From JBCBGF01 sp039193455 (GTDB taxonomy: Bacteria > Pseudomonadota > Alphaproteobacteria > Rhodobacterales > Rhodobacteraceae): a stretch of DNA of 64,000 bases. A program made the position numbers and the translations under genes. The notes below the pieces were generated by a model. The model was not told the DNA's origin and made no database searches. It saw only the letters and a list, made by a program, of their open reading frames with translations. The stretch covers positions 1-64,000 of the forward strand of contig JBCCWO010000011.1 in assembly GCA_039193455.1 (NCBI GenBank), in the 5' to 3' direction. This document shows, piece by piece, positions 44,453 to 53,705 of the stretch; the first letter of the stretch is position 1; every line of letters begins with the position of its first letter.

Positions 44453-46516
44453 ATGAATGTTGAGAACCGGATCGAGGAAGCCAAAACAGCGTCGGCCCCC
44501 ACGCCCTCGCCGCTGTTGGCCACGAGCCTCGATGCGCTGTCGCCAATTCTTGGCAAGATGAAAGAGCTGGAAGACGCGATCTCAACCATCGCTGACGTGG
44601 GCGACCGCACCGCCGCGAAAAGCGCCCGCAAACTGCAACGCCAACTGCGCAAGCTCGAGCCGACGATCACCATGATCGGCCAGGTGAAGGCGGGCAAGAC
44701 ATCGCTGGTCAACGCCATGGTCGGCTGGCCGGGCCTTTTGCCGGCGGATGTGAACCCGTGGACATCCGTGATCACCTCGCTGCACATCAGCCCCGAGGCG
44801 GCGGCCACGGGCAACCGGGCGAGCTTCAAGTTCTTCGAAGGTGAAGAATGGGACCGTCTCGTCGAACGCGGCGGGCGGATCGGCGAGCTTGCGGGGCGCG
44901 CTGGCGCTGAGGATGAGCTGCAAAAGCTGACAGAGCAAACGCTTGAGATGCGCGAAAAATCGCGTCGGCGCCTCGGCGACAAGTTCGAGCTGCTGCTGGG
45001 GCAAGAGCACAACTACGGCTATGTCGATCAGGAACTGGTCGAGCGTTACGTCTGCCTTGGCGATGATTTCGAAACCGATACGGACACGTCGAACACCCAA
45101 GGCCGCTTTGCCGACATCACCAAGTCAGCCGATCTGTTCCTCCAACGCTCGGAATTCCCCATCGATTTCTGCATCCGCGACACGCCGGGGGTGAACGACA
45201 CTTTCATGATGCGCGAGCAGATCACCATACGCGCGATCCGCGAAAGCCGCATCTGCGTCGTGGTTCTGTCGGCGCACCAGGCGCTCAGCACCGTCGACCT
45301 GGCGCTGATCCGTCTGATCGCCAACATCCCGACGCGCGAAGTGATGATCTTCGTCAACCGGATTGACGAACTGTCCGATCCCGCCGCGCAGATCCCCGAA
45401 ATCGAAGAAAGCATCCGCAAAACGCTGGAAGAGCACAAAGGCCCGGCGGACGCCGAGATCCTGTTTGGCAGCGCGCTGTGGGCAAACCACGTCCTTGGCG
45501 ACAAGATCGACGCGTTGAGCGAGGCGAGCGCCGCGGCCCTCGACAACTGGGCAGAAGATCGCCTGGACGATACCGAGAACAAGACCTACGGCGAAATCGC
45601 GTGGGAGCTTTCGGGCGTGCCAGCGGTGTACCGTGCCCTTGCCGCACGGATCGAAGCCGGGATCGGCGACGAGGCGGTGACCAAGGCCGCCAAGGGCGCG
45701 ATGAACCTTGTCAGCTCGATCACCACGTCCGAGCATATCGTCGCCATGCGGCTGTCGGACGATACGATTGCGCCGCTGGACCGCAAGAACGTCCCCGAAG
45801 AATTCAACCGGATCGAAGAGCGTTGCGTCGAACTGCTCCAACAGAACTTCAACGACGTTCTTTACGAATTTGAGACGCGGCTCGACCGCTCGCACAAGGG
45901 CTTCTTGGACCGCGCGACCGGATCGCTGATCGCGCATCTGGAAAAGACCGACGACACCCAGGTCTGGCACTATGACGCGACCGGTCTGCGCGTGCTGCTG
46001 CGCACCGCGTTCCAGGTGTTTTCGCGCACAGCTCAGACGACCAGTCAGAAGATCTACCTCCAGACCGCTGCCGAAATCCGCGACATCTATCTGCGCGCAT
46101 TCAACGTGCCGGACGAAACCTTCCGCCTCGAAGCGCCGCCCGCGCCTTACGTGCCCTCGCCCGTTCTGCTCGGCCAGACGATCGCGCTGGACCTTGGCAA
46201 GGGTTGGTGGAACCGCTGGTGGCAGCGCCGCCGCGGTTATCGCAACTACGCCGTGGCCTTCGCCGAGATGATCGAATCTGAAACCTTGCCGATCCTCGAA
46301 GGTCTCAAGGCCGATCACGCCCGCGCCGTCCACGACGATGCCCGCGAAGTTCTTCAAGAGTTTCTGAACAATCAGCGTGAGATACTGACGAATCTCTGCA
46401 GTCAGGCCGAGACCAGCACCGAGGAACTGATTGCGGCCGGCAAGACCGCTGCCAATCGCGAAAAGACCAAGGCGCTGGAAACCACGACCGCCACATTGAC
46501 CAAATACGCCGCCTGA
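44453..46516 (+). CDS. Large dynamin-family GTPase
   Basis: 687 residues. P-loop MIGQVKAGKTSLVNAM (Gly76 to Thr83), G2 NPWTSVIT, G3 IRDTPGVNDTF, G4 FVNRIDEL: an intact dynamin-like GTPase domain, followed by a long helical stalk. Near the C-terminal third, GKGWWNRWWQRRRGY (about 46195-46240) is a Trp/Arg-rich patch suited to membrane insertion, as in the paddle of bacterial dynamin-like proteins. Start uncertain: ATG 44453 chosen, with ATG 44408 and TTG 44345 in frame. Follows a 168-base gap, so an internal promoter is possible. Confidence 0.88.
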   Translation: MNVENRIEEAKTASAPTPSPLLATSLDALSPILGKMKELEDAISTIADVGDRTAAKSARKLQRQLRKLEPTITMIGQVKAGKTSLVNAMVGWPGLLPADVNPWTSVITSLHISPEAAATGNRASFKFFEGEEWDRLVERGGRIGELAGRAGAEDELQKLTEQTLEMREKSRRRLGDKFELLLGQEHNYGYVDQELVERYVCLGDDFETDTDTSNTQGRFADITKSADLFLQRSEFPIDFCIRDTPGVNDTFMMREQITIRAIRESRICVVVLSAHQALSTVDLALIRLIANIPTREVMIFVNRIDELSDPAAQIPEIEESIRKTLEEHKGPADAEILFGSALWANHVLGDKIDALSEASAAALDNWAEDRLDDTENKTYGEIAWELSGVPAVYRALAARIEAGIGDEAVTKAAKGAMNLVSSITTSEHIVAMRLSDDTIAPLDRKNVPEEFNRIEERCVELLQQNFNDVLYEFETRLDRSHKGFLDRATGSLIAHLEKTDDTQVWHYDATGLRVLLRTAFQVFSRTAQTTSQKIYLQTAAEIRDIYLRAFNVPDETFRLEAPPAPYVPSPVLLGQTIALDLGKGWWNRWWQRRRGYRNYAVAFAEMIESETLPILEGLKADHARAVHDDAREVLQEFLNNQREILTNLCSQAETSTEELIAAGKTAANREKTKALETTTATLTKYAA

Positions 46517-46544
46517 CCGGCGCCCCCTGGGAACACGACACCTG

Positions 46545-47450
46545 ATGCAGACGCGTTCGACCGAACAGTCCAAAAAACCCGTCATCGCGCTGATGGGAGA
46601 GTTCAGCGCGGGCAAAAGCACGCTTGCGAACCTTTTGATTTGCGAAGGCCGCTCGCCGGTGAAAGTCACCGCGACCCAGCGCCCGCCGGTTTGGTACGCG
46701 CATGGCACCGACGCGCCCTACATCGTTGATGTCCGCGGCGAGGTGACCACAATCGACGACGCCCAGATCGACGATGTGCGCGTGGCCTCGACCAAATACA
46801 TCAAGGTCTTTGTCGACGCCGACATTCTCGAATTCTTCGACATCATCGACATGCCCGGCAACTCTGACCCGAACATGTCATCGGACATCTGGCGCCGGGC
46901 GATCAACTATGCCGATGGTGTCATCTGGTGCAGCCACGCGACGCAGGCCTGGCGCCAAAGCGAGGCCGCGATCTGGGATGAGATGCCGCAGGAGCTTTAT
47001 GATTGGAGCCTGCTGCTTCTCACGCGCTTTGACAAACTCCTGACCGAAAGCGACCGGCGCCGGGTGGTTGCGCGCGTCCAGAAGGAAACCCAGGGGCTGT
47101 TCCGCGAGCTCTTTCCAATCTCCCTGTTGGAAGCTGTCGAAGCGGGGGAAGACCATCAACAGTGGATCGACAGCGGTGCGGATGCGTTCGTGCGTTGCCT
47201 GTTGGATCTTGCCACAGACCTGCAAACCCGCAAGAACGCGGCGCCATCGGCACCCGCACCAACGCCTGCACGCGAGGGCGCGCCAAGTTTGCGCGCCGTC
47301 ACGCAGCCTGCGCCCCAGCACGCGCCACCCCAAGCCGAAGCACCTGACCAGACGCTGGCGAACGGCATTGCCCCGCGCCGGGTTGAGCGCCGGGATAGCC
47401 CGGCCCGACCGAGGCCGCCGCGGCCCGAAGCGGGCGGTTCGCTCGGCTAA
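46545..47450 (+). CDS. Dynamin-like small GTPase with disordered tail
   Basis: 301 residues. G1 GEFSAGKST (residues 18-26), G2 region around KVTATQRPPVW, G3 IDMPGNSDPN (102-105), G4 LTRFDKL (160-163). The SAGKST P-loop and PxWY-like G2 are those of dynamin-type rather than Ras-type GTPases. After residue 230 the protein is a Pro/Ala/Arg-rich tail with no predicted fold. It comes 28 bases after the large GTPase; two neighbouring dynamins often form hetero-oligomers in bacteria. Confidence 0.85.
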   Translation: MQTRSTEQSKKPVIALMGEFSAGKSTLANLLICEGRSPVKVTATQRPPVWYAHGTDAPYIVDVRGEVTTIDDAQIDDVRVASTKYIKVFVDADILEFFDIIDMPGNSDPNMSSDIWRRAINYADGVIWCSHATQAWRQSEAAIWDEMPQELYDWSLLLLTRFDKLLTESDRRRVVARVQKETQGLFRELFPISLLEAVEAGEDHQQWIDSGADAFVRCLLDLATDLQTRKNAAPSAPAPTPAREGAPSLRAVTQPAPQHAPPQAEAPDQTLANGIAPRRVERRDSPARPRPPRPEAGGSLG

Positions 47451-47521
47451 GCCATCCCCCTGCGGCTGTCCGTATCGCCTGCAAACGCGTATCGCGCTTT
47501 TCAGGGGCGATAAGGTGTGTG

Positions 47522-47554
47522 ATAAGCGCCTGAAACACCTTTACAGGCGCTTAT
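47522..47554 (+). promoter_or_regulatory. 11-bp inverted repeat covering the start of the Roadblock-like gene
   Basis: ATAAGCGCCTG, 11-base loop, CAGGCGCTTAT; perfect arms. The right arm includes the first two bases of the ATG and the only AGG upstream, so in RNA it would sequester the ribosome site. No T-run follows, arguing against a terminator. It could also be a protein-bound palindrome. Confidence 0.65.
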
Positions 47555-47903
47555 GGACGTAGCCGCACAGTTAGACCGCCTTCGGCAAACGCACCCGGCC
47601 ATCGAAGCCGCGGCTTTCGTCGATTTTCGTTCTGGCACGGTACTGTGCTCGAGCGCGCAGATTGCCCCCCCGCAGGAACGGCTCGACACACTGTGCCATA
47701 CCGCAGCGAACCTGCTTGGCGGGCCTGCAGGCGATGCCAAATCCGCCATGATGCTTACGGCGCAGGAAGCGGTGGTGTTGCGCCGCCCGTCCGAGGACGC
47801 GTCCGAGGCGTTGTGCCTGATCTGCGCGCCGGATGCGGACCTGCCGCAACTTGAAACGGCTGCGCGAGAGACCGCTGCCGAAATTGCATCGGCGGGCGCG
47901 TGA
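47553..47903 (+). CDS. Roadblock/LC7-like small protein
   Basis: 116 residues with the alternating helix-strand pattern of Roadblock/LC7 domains: MDVAAQLDRLRQTHPAIEAAAFVDFRSGTVLCS, then a helix RLDTLCHTAANLLGG, strands AMMLTAQEAVVLRRP and LCLICAPDADL, and a final helix. Such proteins are partners or GAPs of small GTPases (for example MglB with MglA). The assignment is by pattern rather than by invariant motif. Start ATG lies inside an 11-bp inverted repeat. Confidence 0.55.
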   Translation: MDVAAQLDRLRQTHPAIEAAAFVDFRSGTVLCSSAQIAPPQERLDTLCHTAANLLGGPAGDAKSAMMLTAQEAVVLRRPSEDASEALCLICAPDADLPQLETAARETAAEIASAGA

Positions 47904-47925
47904 CAAGAGCGGCGGGTAGCGTACG

Positions 47926-48678
47926 GTGAGCGAGAAGGCCACGCTTGAGCAAAAGCTGAACAGGCTGACCGCCAGCGGGGTCGCGGCGGGCGGTGCGCGT
48001 GCGCTGACCGGACCACCAGAGACGCTCCTGCGCCTTATCCTGCGGGAAATCGATGACATCGTGTTGCCCCGGGTGCTGCATCTCGGCATTGCCGGTGGCC
48101 GCAACGTTTCGTGCGAGGTGACGTCGCGCCGTCTGTTGCGGGTGCTCGGCAAGGTTGGCGGGGCCGCCGGCAAGCTCGACGGAGCAGCGCTCGCGGCCGA
48201 CGATGCAGAGACCGTGGCTAAGGTCCGCGCTTATCTTGAGGCCGCCATTGGCAAGTCGACCGCGGTTTCCGCGACCCACAAGACGCTGGAGCGCAATGTT
48301 GAGCCGGGCGAGATGGGCATCTCGGCCCTCGCGCTTGCCGAAGCCTGGGGCATGCCGCTGGACGGCGGTTCCTCTCGCGACGCGCGCGGGGTTGTTGACG
48401 ATCTTGCGGCGCACGCCGGCGATGCTGTCTTGGCCTGGCACGTTGAGGGGGGTGATGCGGTTGGAGACTCGACGCTGATCGCCACGCTCAAGGAACTGCC
48501 ACTGGGCCCAGACGGCGGTTTACTCGCCCCAACTCCAGGACCCGCGCTGAGCCTCGTGCAGCGCATAGATGGCAGCGTCCTCGTTGTCGGACGTCAGGGC
48601 GCGACCGGTTTCGCGCTCGCCGTCGACCCGGCGGCAAAAAACGCTCTGGTGTCGCGGTGGCGCAGTCTGACGTCTTAG
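47926..48678 (+). CDS. Unknown protein, last gene of phospho-GTPase operon
   Basis: 250 residues, GTG start 22 bases after the Roadblock-like stop. No membrane segment, signal peptide or recognised motif. The N-terminal half is helical (EQKLNRLTASGVAAGG, LLRLILREIDDIVLPRVLHLGIAGGRNVSCEVTSRRLLRV). The C-terminal half is rich in short strands and includes LSLVQRIDGSVLVVGRQGATGFALAVDP, which might be a second profilin-like fold. It converges with aglK with only 15 bases between them. Confidence 0.7.
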   Translation: MSEKATLEQKLNRLTASGVAAGGARALTGPPETLLRLILREIDDIVLPRVLHLGIAGGRNVSCEVTSRRLLRVLGKVGGAAGKLDGAALAADDAETVAKVRAYLEAAIGKSTAVSATHKTLERNVEPGEMGISALALAEAWGMPLDGGSSRDARGVVDDLAAHAGDAVLAWHVEGGDAVGDSTLIATLKELPLGPDGGLLAPTPGPALSLVQRIDGSVLVVGRQGATGFALAVDPAAKNALVSRWRSLTS

Positions 48679-48693
48679 GCGACGCCAGACCCG

Positions 48694-49782
48694 TCAGCGA
48701 TAAAGCAGCGACTGCCCGTTGGCGAAGAGATGCACTTTGCCCGGATCGGCCCCAAGCTTGACGTCCTGGCCACGCAAGTCCTTGTGGATGCCCTGCAATT
48801 TCGCCAGCACCGGATCTTTCCCTGGCTCTGATTTGAAGTAAAGCAGCGTCACCTCGCCAAGCGCTTCCACAAAGTCGACCGTCCCGTGGAAGATCTGCTG
48901 GCCGTCCGTTTCGACAAAGTCCTCGGGCCGCACGCCCACATTGACCTTCAGGCCCATGTCGGCGTCCGTCGTCGCGACGTTGGACACCGCCACCCCGCCA
49001 TCGGCCAAACTCACTCGGGTCTGCGCGCCCGTCCCGGTGATTTCACCCGGCATCAGGTTCATCGCGGGCGAGCCGATGAACTGCGCCACAAACTCGCTGT
49101 TCGGTGTTTCGTACAGCTCAAGCGGGCTTCCGACCTGCGCGATCCCTTTGTTCGCCAAAACCACGATACGGCTGGCCAGCGTCATCGCTTCGACCTGGTC
49201 GTGGGTCACGTAGATCATGGTCGAGTCCGGCATCTGCTCTTTCAGCTGCGCGATCTCAATGCGTGTCGCCACGCGCAGCGCGGCGTCGAGGTTTGAGAGC
49301 GGTTCATCAAAGAGATAGACCTTGGGATCGCGCACGATCGAGCGGCCGATGGCCACCCGCTGGCGCTGGCCGCCGGACAAGGCCTTGGGCAGTCGGTCGA
49401 GATACTCATTGAGCTGCAGTTTATCCGCCGCCGCCGTCACCGCCTGGCGGATCTGATCCTCTGACTTCTTGGCCAGGCGCAGTGCAAAGGCCATGTTGTC
49501 GTAGACGGTCATGTGTGGGTAGAGCGCGTAGGACTGGAACACCATGGCGATGCCGCGCTCGGACGGCGGGACGTCATTGACGACCATCCCGTCGATCTCA
49601 AGCGTCCCGCTTGTGATCTTCTCAAGCCCCGCGATCATCCGCAGCAGCGTGGACTTCCCGCAGCCCGAGGGCCCCACAAAGACGATCAACTCGCCCGTCT
49701 GGATGTCGAGGTTGATCCCTTTGAGCACCTCGACGGTGCCGCCATAGGCCTTGCCGACATCTGTCAGCTTTAGATCCGCCAT
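48694..49782 (-). CDS. aglK: Alpha-glucoside ABC transporter ATP-binding protein
   Basis: 362 residues, MalK/UgpC-type ATPase energising sugar uptake. Walker A GPSGCGKST (residues 37-45), Q-loop VFQSYALYPHMTVYDN, signature LSGGQRQRVAIGRS, Walker B VYLFDEPLSNLDA, switch His in VTHDQVEAMTLA, and a C-terminal TOBE domain from about residue 235. It follows aglA on the minus strand and is the last gene of the agl operon. Confidence 0.94.
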   Translation of the reverse strand: MADLKLTDVGKAYGGTVEVLKGINLDIQTGELIVFVGPSGCGKSTLLRMIAGLEKITSGTLEIDGMVVNDVPPSERGIAMVFQSYALYPHMTVYDNMAFALRLAKKSEDQIRQAVTAAADKLQLNEYLDRLPKALSGGQRQRVAIGRSIVRDPKVYLFDEPLSNLDAALRVATRIEIAQLKEQMPDSTMIYVTHDQVEAMTLASRIVVLANKGIAQVGSPLELYETPNSEFVAQFIGSPAMNLMPGEITGTGAQTRVSLADGGVAVSNVATTDADMGLKVNVGVRPEDFVETDGQQIFHGTVDFVEALGEVTLLYFKSEPGKDPVLAKLQGIHKDLRGQDVKLGADPGKVHLFANGQSLLYR

Positions 49783-49811
49783 GTCTCCTCCTCCCGCGCT
49801 TGAGCGCTGTG

Positions 49812-51476
49812 TTATTCTGCGTCTTCGATGCCGAAATAGCCGTGATAAGCTGGCAGCGCGATGCCGCCGGATGTGGTGATCGGGGCAAAGGGCGCGGCCT
49901 TGTCCTCACGCCAGGTGCCATCGGGCAAGGTGATCGTTTGTTCCCGATCGCTGAGGTTAAAGGCACAGAACATCCGCGTGTCCCCATCTGTGCGCATCAG
50001 CGAAAAATAGTCCTCGCGCGCGTCAACGATGCTCATGGCGCCGTTTCGCAAAACCGGATGCGCCGCCCGGAACGCGATCATCGTCTTGTAGAAGGCCAGG
50101 GTTGAGCCTGCGTCGCGCTCTTGTTCCAGCACAGAGCGGTGCAGATGCTCCATCGCCACGGGCAGCCAGGGCTTGCCATCGGTAAAGCCGCCGGTCTGGT
50201 TATCGCTGACCCAGGGGATCGGTGTCCGGCACCCGTCGCGGCCCTTGAACTTTGGCCAGAACCGGATGCCGTACGGGTCTTGCAAGTCTTCGAACGCCAC
50301 ATAGGCTTCGGTCAGGCCCAGCTCTTCGCCCTGATAGAGGCACACCGTGCCGCGCAGGCTGAGCAACAGCGCAAGGTACAGGCGCTTTGCGTCCTCGTTC
50401 AGGTTCCACCGCGTCGGGTGCCGCACAACGTCATGGTTTGAGAACGCCCAACAGGCCCAGCCGTCGCCGATCCCTGCCTCGAACTCCTCCAGCACCTCCG
50501 ACACGCGCAGGCCCGTCGGATGCGCTGCCGACAGGAAGGCAAAGTCATAGCACATGTGGACCTTGTCGCCGCCAGAGGTATAGGCCGCCTGGATCTCGAG
50601 CCCGTACTGAGCATCGCCCACTTCGCCCACCGCCGTGCTGCCGGGGTATTCGTCCAGTACCGCACGGAACCGCTTGAGGAACTCAAGGTTCTCGGGCTGG
50701 TTCTTGTCGAACTTGTGGTCCTGCCAGTTATAGGGGTTCACGCTGGGCGCGATCTCGTCATTGCGCTCATCTGGCAGCAGCGCGGGATTGTCGCGCAGCT
50801 CGGGGTCGTGGAAGTAGAAGTTGATCGTGTCGAGCCGGAAGCCGTCCACGCCCCGTTCCAGCCAGAACCGCACAACATCCAAAAGCGCGTCCTGCACCTG
50901 CATATTGTGCAGATTGAGGTCGGGCTGTTCAGCCAGAAAGTTGTGCAGATAGTACTGCATCCGCTCGCCGTCCCAGGCCCAGGCGGAGCCCCCGAAGATC
51001 GAGAGCCAGTTGTTCGGCGGCGTGCCGTCCGGTTTCGGATCGGCCCAGACGTACCAGTCCGACTTGGCGTTGTCGGTCGAGGCCCGGCTTTCCTGGAACC
51101 ACGGGTGCTGGTGCGAGGTGTGGCTGAGCACAAGGTCGATCAGCACCTTCAGCCCCAGCTCATGCGCGCGCGCCAGAAGCGCATCGAAATCGCCCAGCGT
51201 ACCGAACATCGGATCGACATCGCGATAGTCCGACACGTCATAGCCGAAATCGAGCATGGGTGAGCGGAAGAAGGGCGAAATCCAGATCGCGTCCACGCCC
51301 AGCTCGGCGATGTGCGGCAGGCGGTGAATAATACCCGCCAGATCGCCCACGCCGTCGCCATTCGAATCCTGATACGAGCGTGGATAGATCTGATAGATCA
51401 CTGCCCCGCGCCACCAATTGACATCGCCGTCGCGGCCCACAGGCCGGTTCTCTATGGTCGTTTGCAGAAGGTTCAT
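49812..51476 (-). CDS. aglA: Alpha-glucosidase (GH13)
   Basis: 554 residues, glycoside hydrolase 13. N-terminal WWRGAVIYQIYPRSYQDSNGDGVGDL, catalytic Asp in VDGFRLDTINFYFHD, catalytic Glu in TAVGEVGDAQYG, and FSNHDVVRHPTRW. Cytoplasmic (no signal peptide), so it hydrolyses imported alpha-glucosides such as sucrose, trehalose or maltose. It sits between aglG and aglK, as in the Sinorhizobium aglEFGAK operon. Confidence 0.94.
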   Translation of the reverse strand: MNLLQTTIENRPVGRDGDVNWWRGAVIYQIYPRSYQDSNGDGVGDLAGIIHRLPHIAELGVDAIWISPFFRSPMLDFGYDVSDYRDVDPMFGTLGDFDALLARAHELGLKVLIDLVLSHTSHQHPWFQESRASTDNAKSDWYVWADPKPDGTPPNNWLSIFGGSAWAWDGERMQYYLHNFLAEQPDLNLHNMQVQDALLDVVRFWLERGVDGFRLDTINFYFHDPELRDNPALLPDERNDEIAPSVNPYNWQDHKFDKNQPENLEFLKRFRAVLDEYPGSTAVGEVGDAQYGLEIQAAYTSGGDKVHMCYDFAFLSAAHPTGLRVSEVLEEFEAGIGDGWACWAFSNHDVVRHPTRWNLNEDAKRLYLALLLSLRGTVCLYQGEELGLTEAYVAFEDLQDPYGIRFWPKFKGRDGCRTPIPWVSDNQTGGFTDGKPWLPVAMEHLHRSVLEQERDAGSTLAFYKTMIAFRAAHPVLRNGAMSIVDAREDYFSLMRTDGDTRMFCAFNLSDREQTITLPDGTWREDKAAPFAPITTSGGIALPAYHGYFGIEDAE

Positions 51477-51496
51477 CTGCGCGTTTCCCTAGCTGA

Positions 51497-52654
51497 TTAC
51501 TTGACTGACCCGGCCAAAAGACCGCGCACGAGGTAGCGTTGCATGGCAAAGAACACGACAAGTGGCACCGCGATCGAGACAAAGGCAGAGGTCGCGAGGA
51601 TCTCCCAATCGCCGCCACGGGTGCCCAGAAGCTCGACGATCTGACGTGTCATCACGGTGGTCTCGCCCGATGCATCGATCAGGAACACCAGCGCCACAAG
51701 AAGGTCGTTCCACGTCCACAGGAACTGGAAGATCGCGAACGACGCGAGCGCGGGGAAAGACAGCGGCAGGATGATCTTGACGAAGATCTGGAAATCCGTG
51801 GCGCCATCGACCTTGGCATTCTCGATGATGTCGCGCGGCAGGCCGACCATGTAGTTGCGCAAGAGGTAAATGGCCAGTGGCAGGCCGAACCCGGTATGCG
51901 CCAGCCAGACCCCCAGATACCCCTTGCCGATCCCGATTGCGTTGTGCAGCGACAACAGCGGGATCAGCGCCAGTTGCAACGGCACAACCAAAAGCGCCAC
52001 GACCCCTGCGATCAACAGCGCGCGGCCCGGGAAATCCATCCAGGCCAGCGCATAGGCGGCGAAGGCGGCGACAAGGATCGGAATGATCGTCGCCGGAATC
52101 ACCACGGTCAGCGTGTTCAGGAACGCCCGCGCCATGCCCTCGGAATTTTCCTCGTCGAAGAGCACGAAGTTGTAGTTCTCAAGCGTGAACTCCGGCGGCA
52201 TCGTACCGGTCACAAAGACACGTTGCGCCCGCCCGCTGATCTGATCCCCGTTGCCCTGCCAAACGTAGGCGCCGTCGGGTTCGAGCGTCAGCGTCTCACC
52301 CTCGCCCAGATCGGCGGTTTCGCCCGGCTGGAACGCATCAAGCGCGCGGCTCGAAACGCCCCAGGCCTGCATGTCCCCGCTGAACCCTTCGTCGCCGAAG
52401 AGGTTGCCTTCCACCGTGTAGAGGTCGTCTCCGACCTGCACGCGGTTGTCATCGGGATCGGCGACACGGATCTGCACGACCTGCTCGGCCGGGAACATCG
52501 ACGACCACCAACCCGATGCAGTGATCTGATCACCGGTCCGGAAGGACGACACGAACAGGCCAAGCGTCGGGAAGAGCCATAGAAGAACCAGCGCGACGAC
52601 CGAGATGTTAAGCGCCCAGACAACCGCGGGCTTCTGTCCTGCGATGTTATCCAT
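51497..52654 (-). CDS. aglG: Alpha-glucoside ABC transporter permease AglG
   Basis: 385 residues, MalG-type inner-membrane permease. One N-terminal helix is followed by an unusually long periplasmic insert (about residues 40-160, with repeated charged strands), then five helices. The EAA loop is at IENAKVDGATDFQIFVKIILPLSFPAL. The long insert is characteristic of AglG rather than of generic MalG. Its start overlaps the aglF stop by one base. Confidence 0.92.
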   Translation of the reverse strand: MDNIAGQKPAVVWALNISVVALVLLWLFPTLGLFVSSFRTGDQITASGWWSSMFPAEQVVQIRVADPDDNRVQVGDDLYTVEGNLFGDEGFSGDMQAWGVSSRALDAFQPGETADLGEGETLTLEPDGAYVWQGNGDQISGRAQRVFVTGTMPPEFTLENYNFVLFDEENSEGMARAFLNTLTVVIPATIIPILVAAFAAYALAWMDFPGRALLIAGVVALLVVPLQLALIPLLSLHNAIGIGKGYLGVWLAHTGFGLPLAIYLLRNYMVGLPRDIIENAKVDGATDFQIFVKIILPLSFPALASFAIFQFLWTWNDLLVALVFLIDASGETTVMTRQIVELLGTRGGDWEILATSAFVSIAVPLVVFFAMQRYLVRGLLAGSVK

Positions 52655-53661
52655 CAGCGCATCTCCTTGCGGGCGTTGGACACATTCCAGATCAGGATCG
52701 GCAGAACCATCAGCATGATGATCATCGCACTTGCCGATCCGACGCCCCAGTCATTGGCGCGGAACAGCTTGTCATACATGTAATTGGCGAGAACCTGCGT
52801 TTCCCACTGGCCGTTGGTCATCGCGAACACGATGTCGAACACCTTCAGCGTGGCGATCGTGATCGTGGTCCAGACGACGACGATGGTGTTCATGATCTGC
52901 GGGATCTTGATCTTGAAGAAGATCTGGAACGGGTTCGCCCCGTCCACAATCGCGGCCTCCACGGTCTCTTCGGGGATCCCGCGCAGGGCGGCCGACAAGA
53001 TGACCATCGCAAACCCGGTCTGGATCCAGATGAGGACGATCATCAAGAAGAGGTTGTTCCAGAACGGGATCTGCAACCACTGCTGCGGCTCGGCCCCACC
53101 GGCTAACAGATACAGGTGGTTCAGGATACCGATCTGCGCCACGTCTTCGGGGCGGGCCTCATAGACCAGCTTGAAGATCACCGCCGCACCGACAAGCGAG
53201 ATGGCCATGGGCATGAAGATGATCGATTTGGCGATATTGCCCCAGCGCAGGCGGTCGGTCAGCTGCGCGGCCAGAAGGCCAAAGGCGGTCGAGGCCGCGG
53301 GCACCACGATGAGCCACAGCACGTTGTTGCGCACCGCTTCCCAGAATTTGTCCTCGGCGAACATGAACCGATAGTTTTCAAGCCCGACAAACCGGTACTG
53401 GCCGCCCGGCAAACGCTCGGTCAGCGACAGCCGGATTGTCTCGACCACCGGATAGGCCAGGTAAAGCCCCAGCGCGAACATCGCGGGAAAGAGAAAGACC
53501 CAGGGCCGGATCATATTGGCGCGGTTGATGTTGCGGCCGATGTTCGGACCCTTGGCGGGGAAGAGCACCTTATCAAGCAGCAGGTTGGCAAAGTAGAAAT
53601 AGCCGATACAGCCGCCGACACCGATGATGATTGTAATGACGCCTTGCAATGCGGGATGCAT
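52654..53661 (-). CDS. aglF: Alpha-glucoside ABC transporter permease AglF
   Basis: 335 residues, MalF-type permease with about seven helices and an EAA loop at EAAIVDGANPFQIFFKIKIPQI. The N-terminal region (QGVITIIIGVGGCIGYFYF) is a membrane helix preceding the conserved core. Preceded by a 102-base gap that contains a long GC-rich stem-loop downstream of aglE. Confidence 0.92.
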   Translation of the reverse strand: MHPALQGVITIIIGVGGCIGYFYFANLLLDKVLFPAKGPNIGRNINRANMIRPWVFLFPAMFALGLYLAYPVVETIRLSLTERLPGGQYRFVGLENYRFMFAEDKFWEAVRNNVLWLIVVPAASTAFGLLAAQLTDRLRWGNIAKSIIFMPMAISLVGAAVIFKLVYEARPEDVAQIGILNHLYLLAGGAEPQQWLQIPFWNNLFLMIVLIWIQTGFAMVILSAALRGIPEETVEAAIVDGANPFQIFFKIKIPQIMNTIVVVWTTITIATLKVFDIVFAMTNGQWETQVLANYMYDKLFRANDWGVGSASAMIIMLMVLPILIWNVSNARKEMR

Positions 53662-53705
53662 GGCCCCCTCCCCTTGTGAGCTTCGGTTCGGTTATTGTTT
53701 GGTTG

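Noticed and set aside
45125..46708. Open frame of 527 codons antisense to the large dynamin gene
   Set aside because: No domain, no ribosome site, composition typical of a shadow frame; the plus-strand GTPase motifs are unambiguous.
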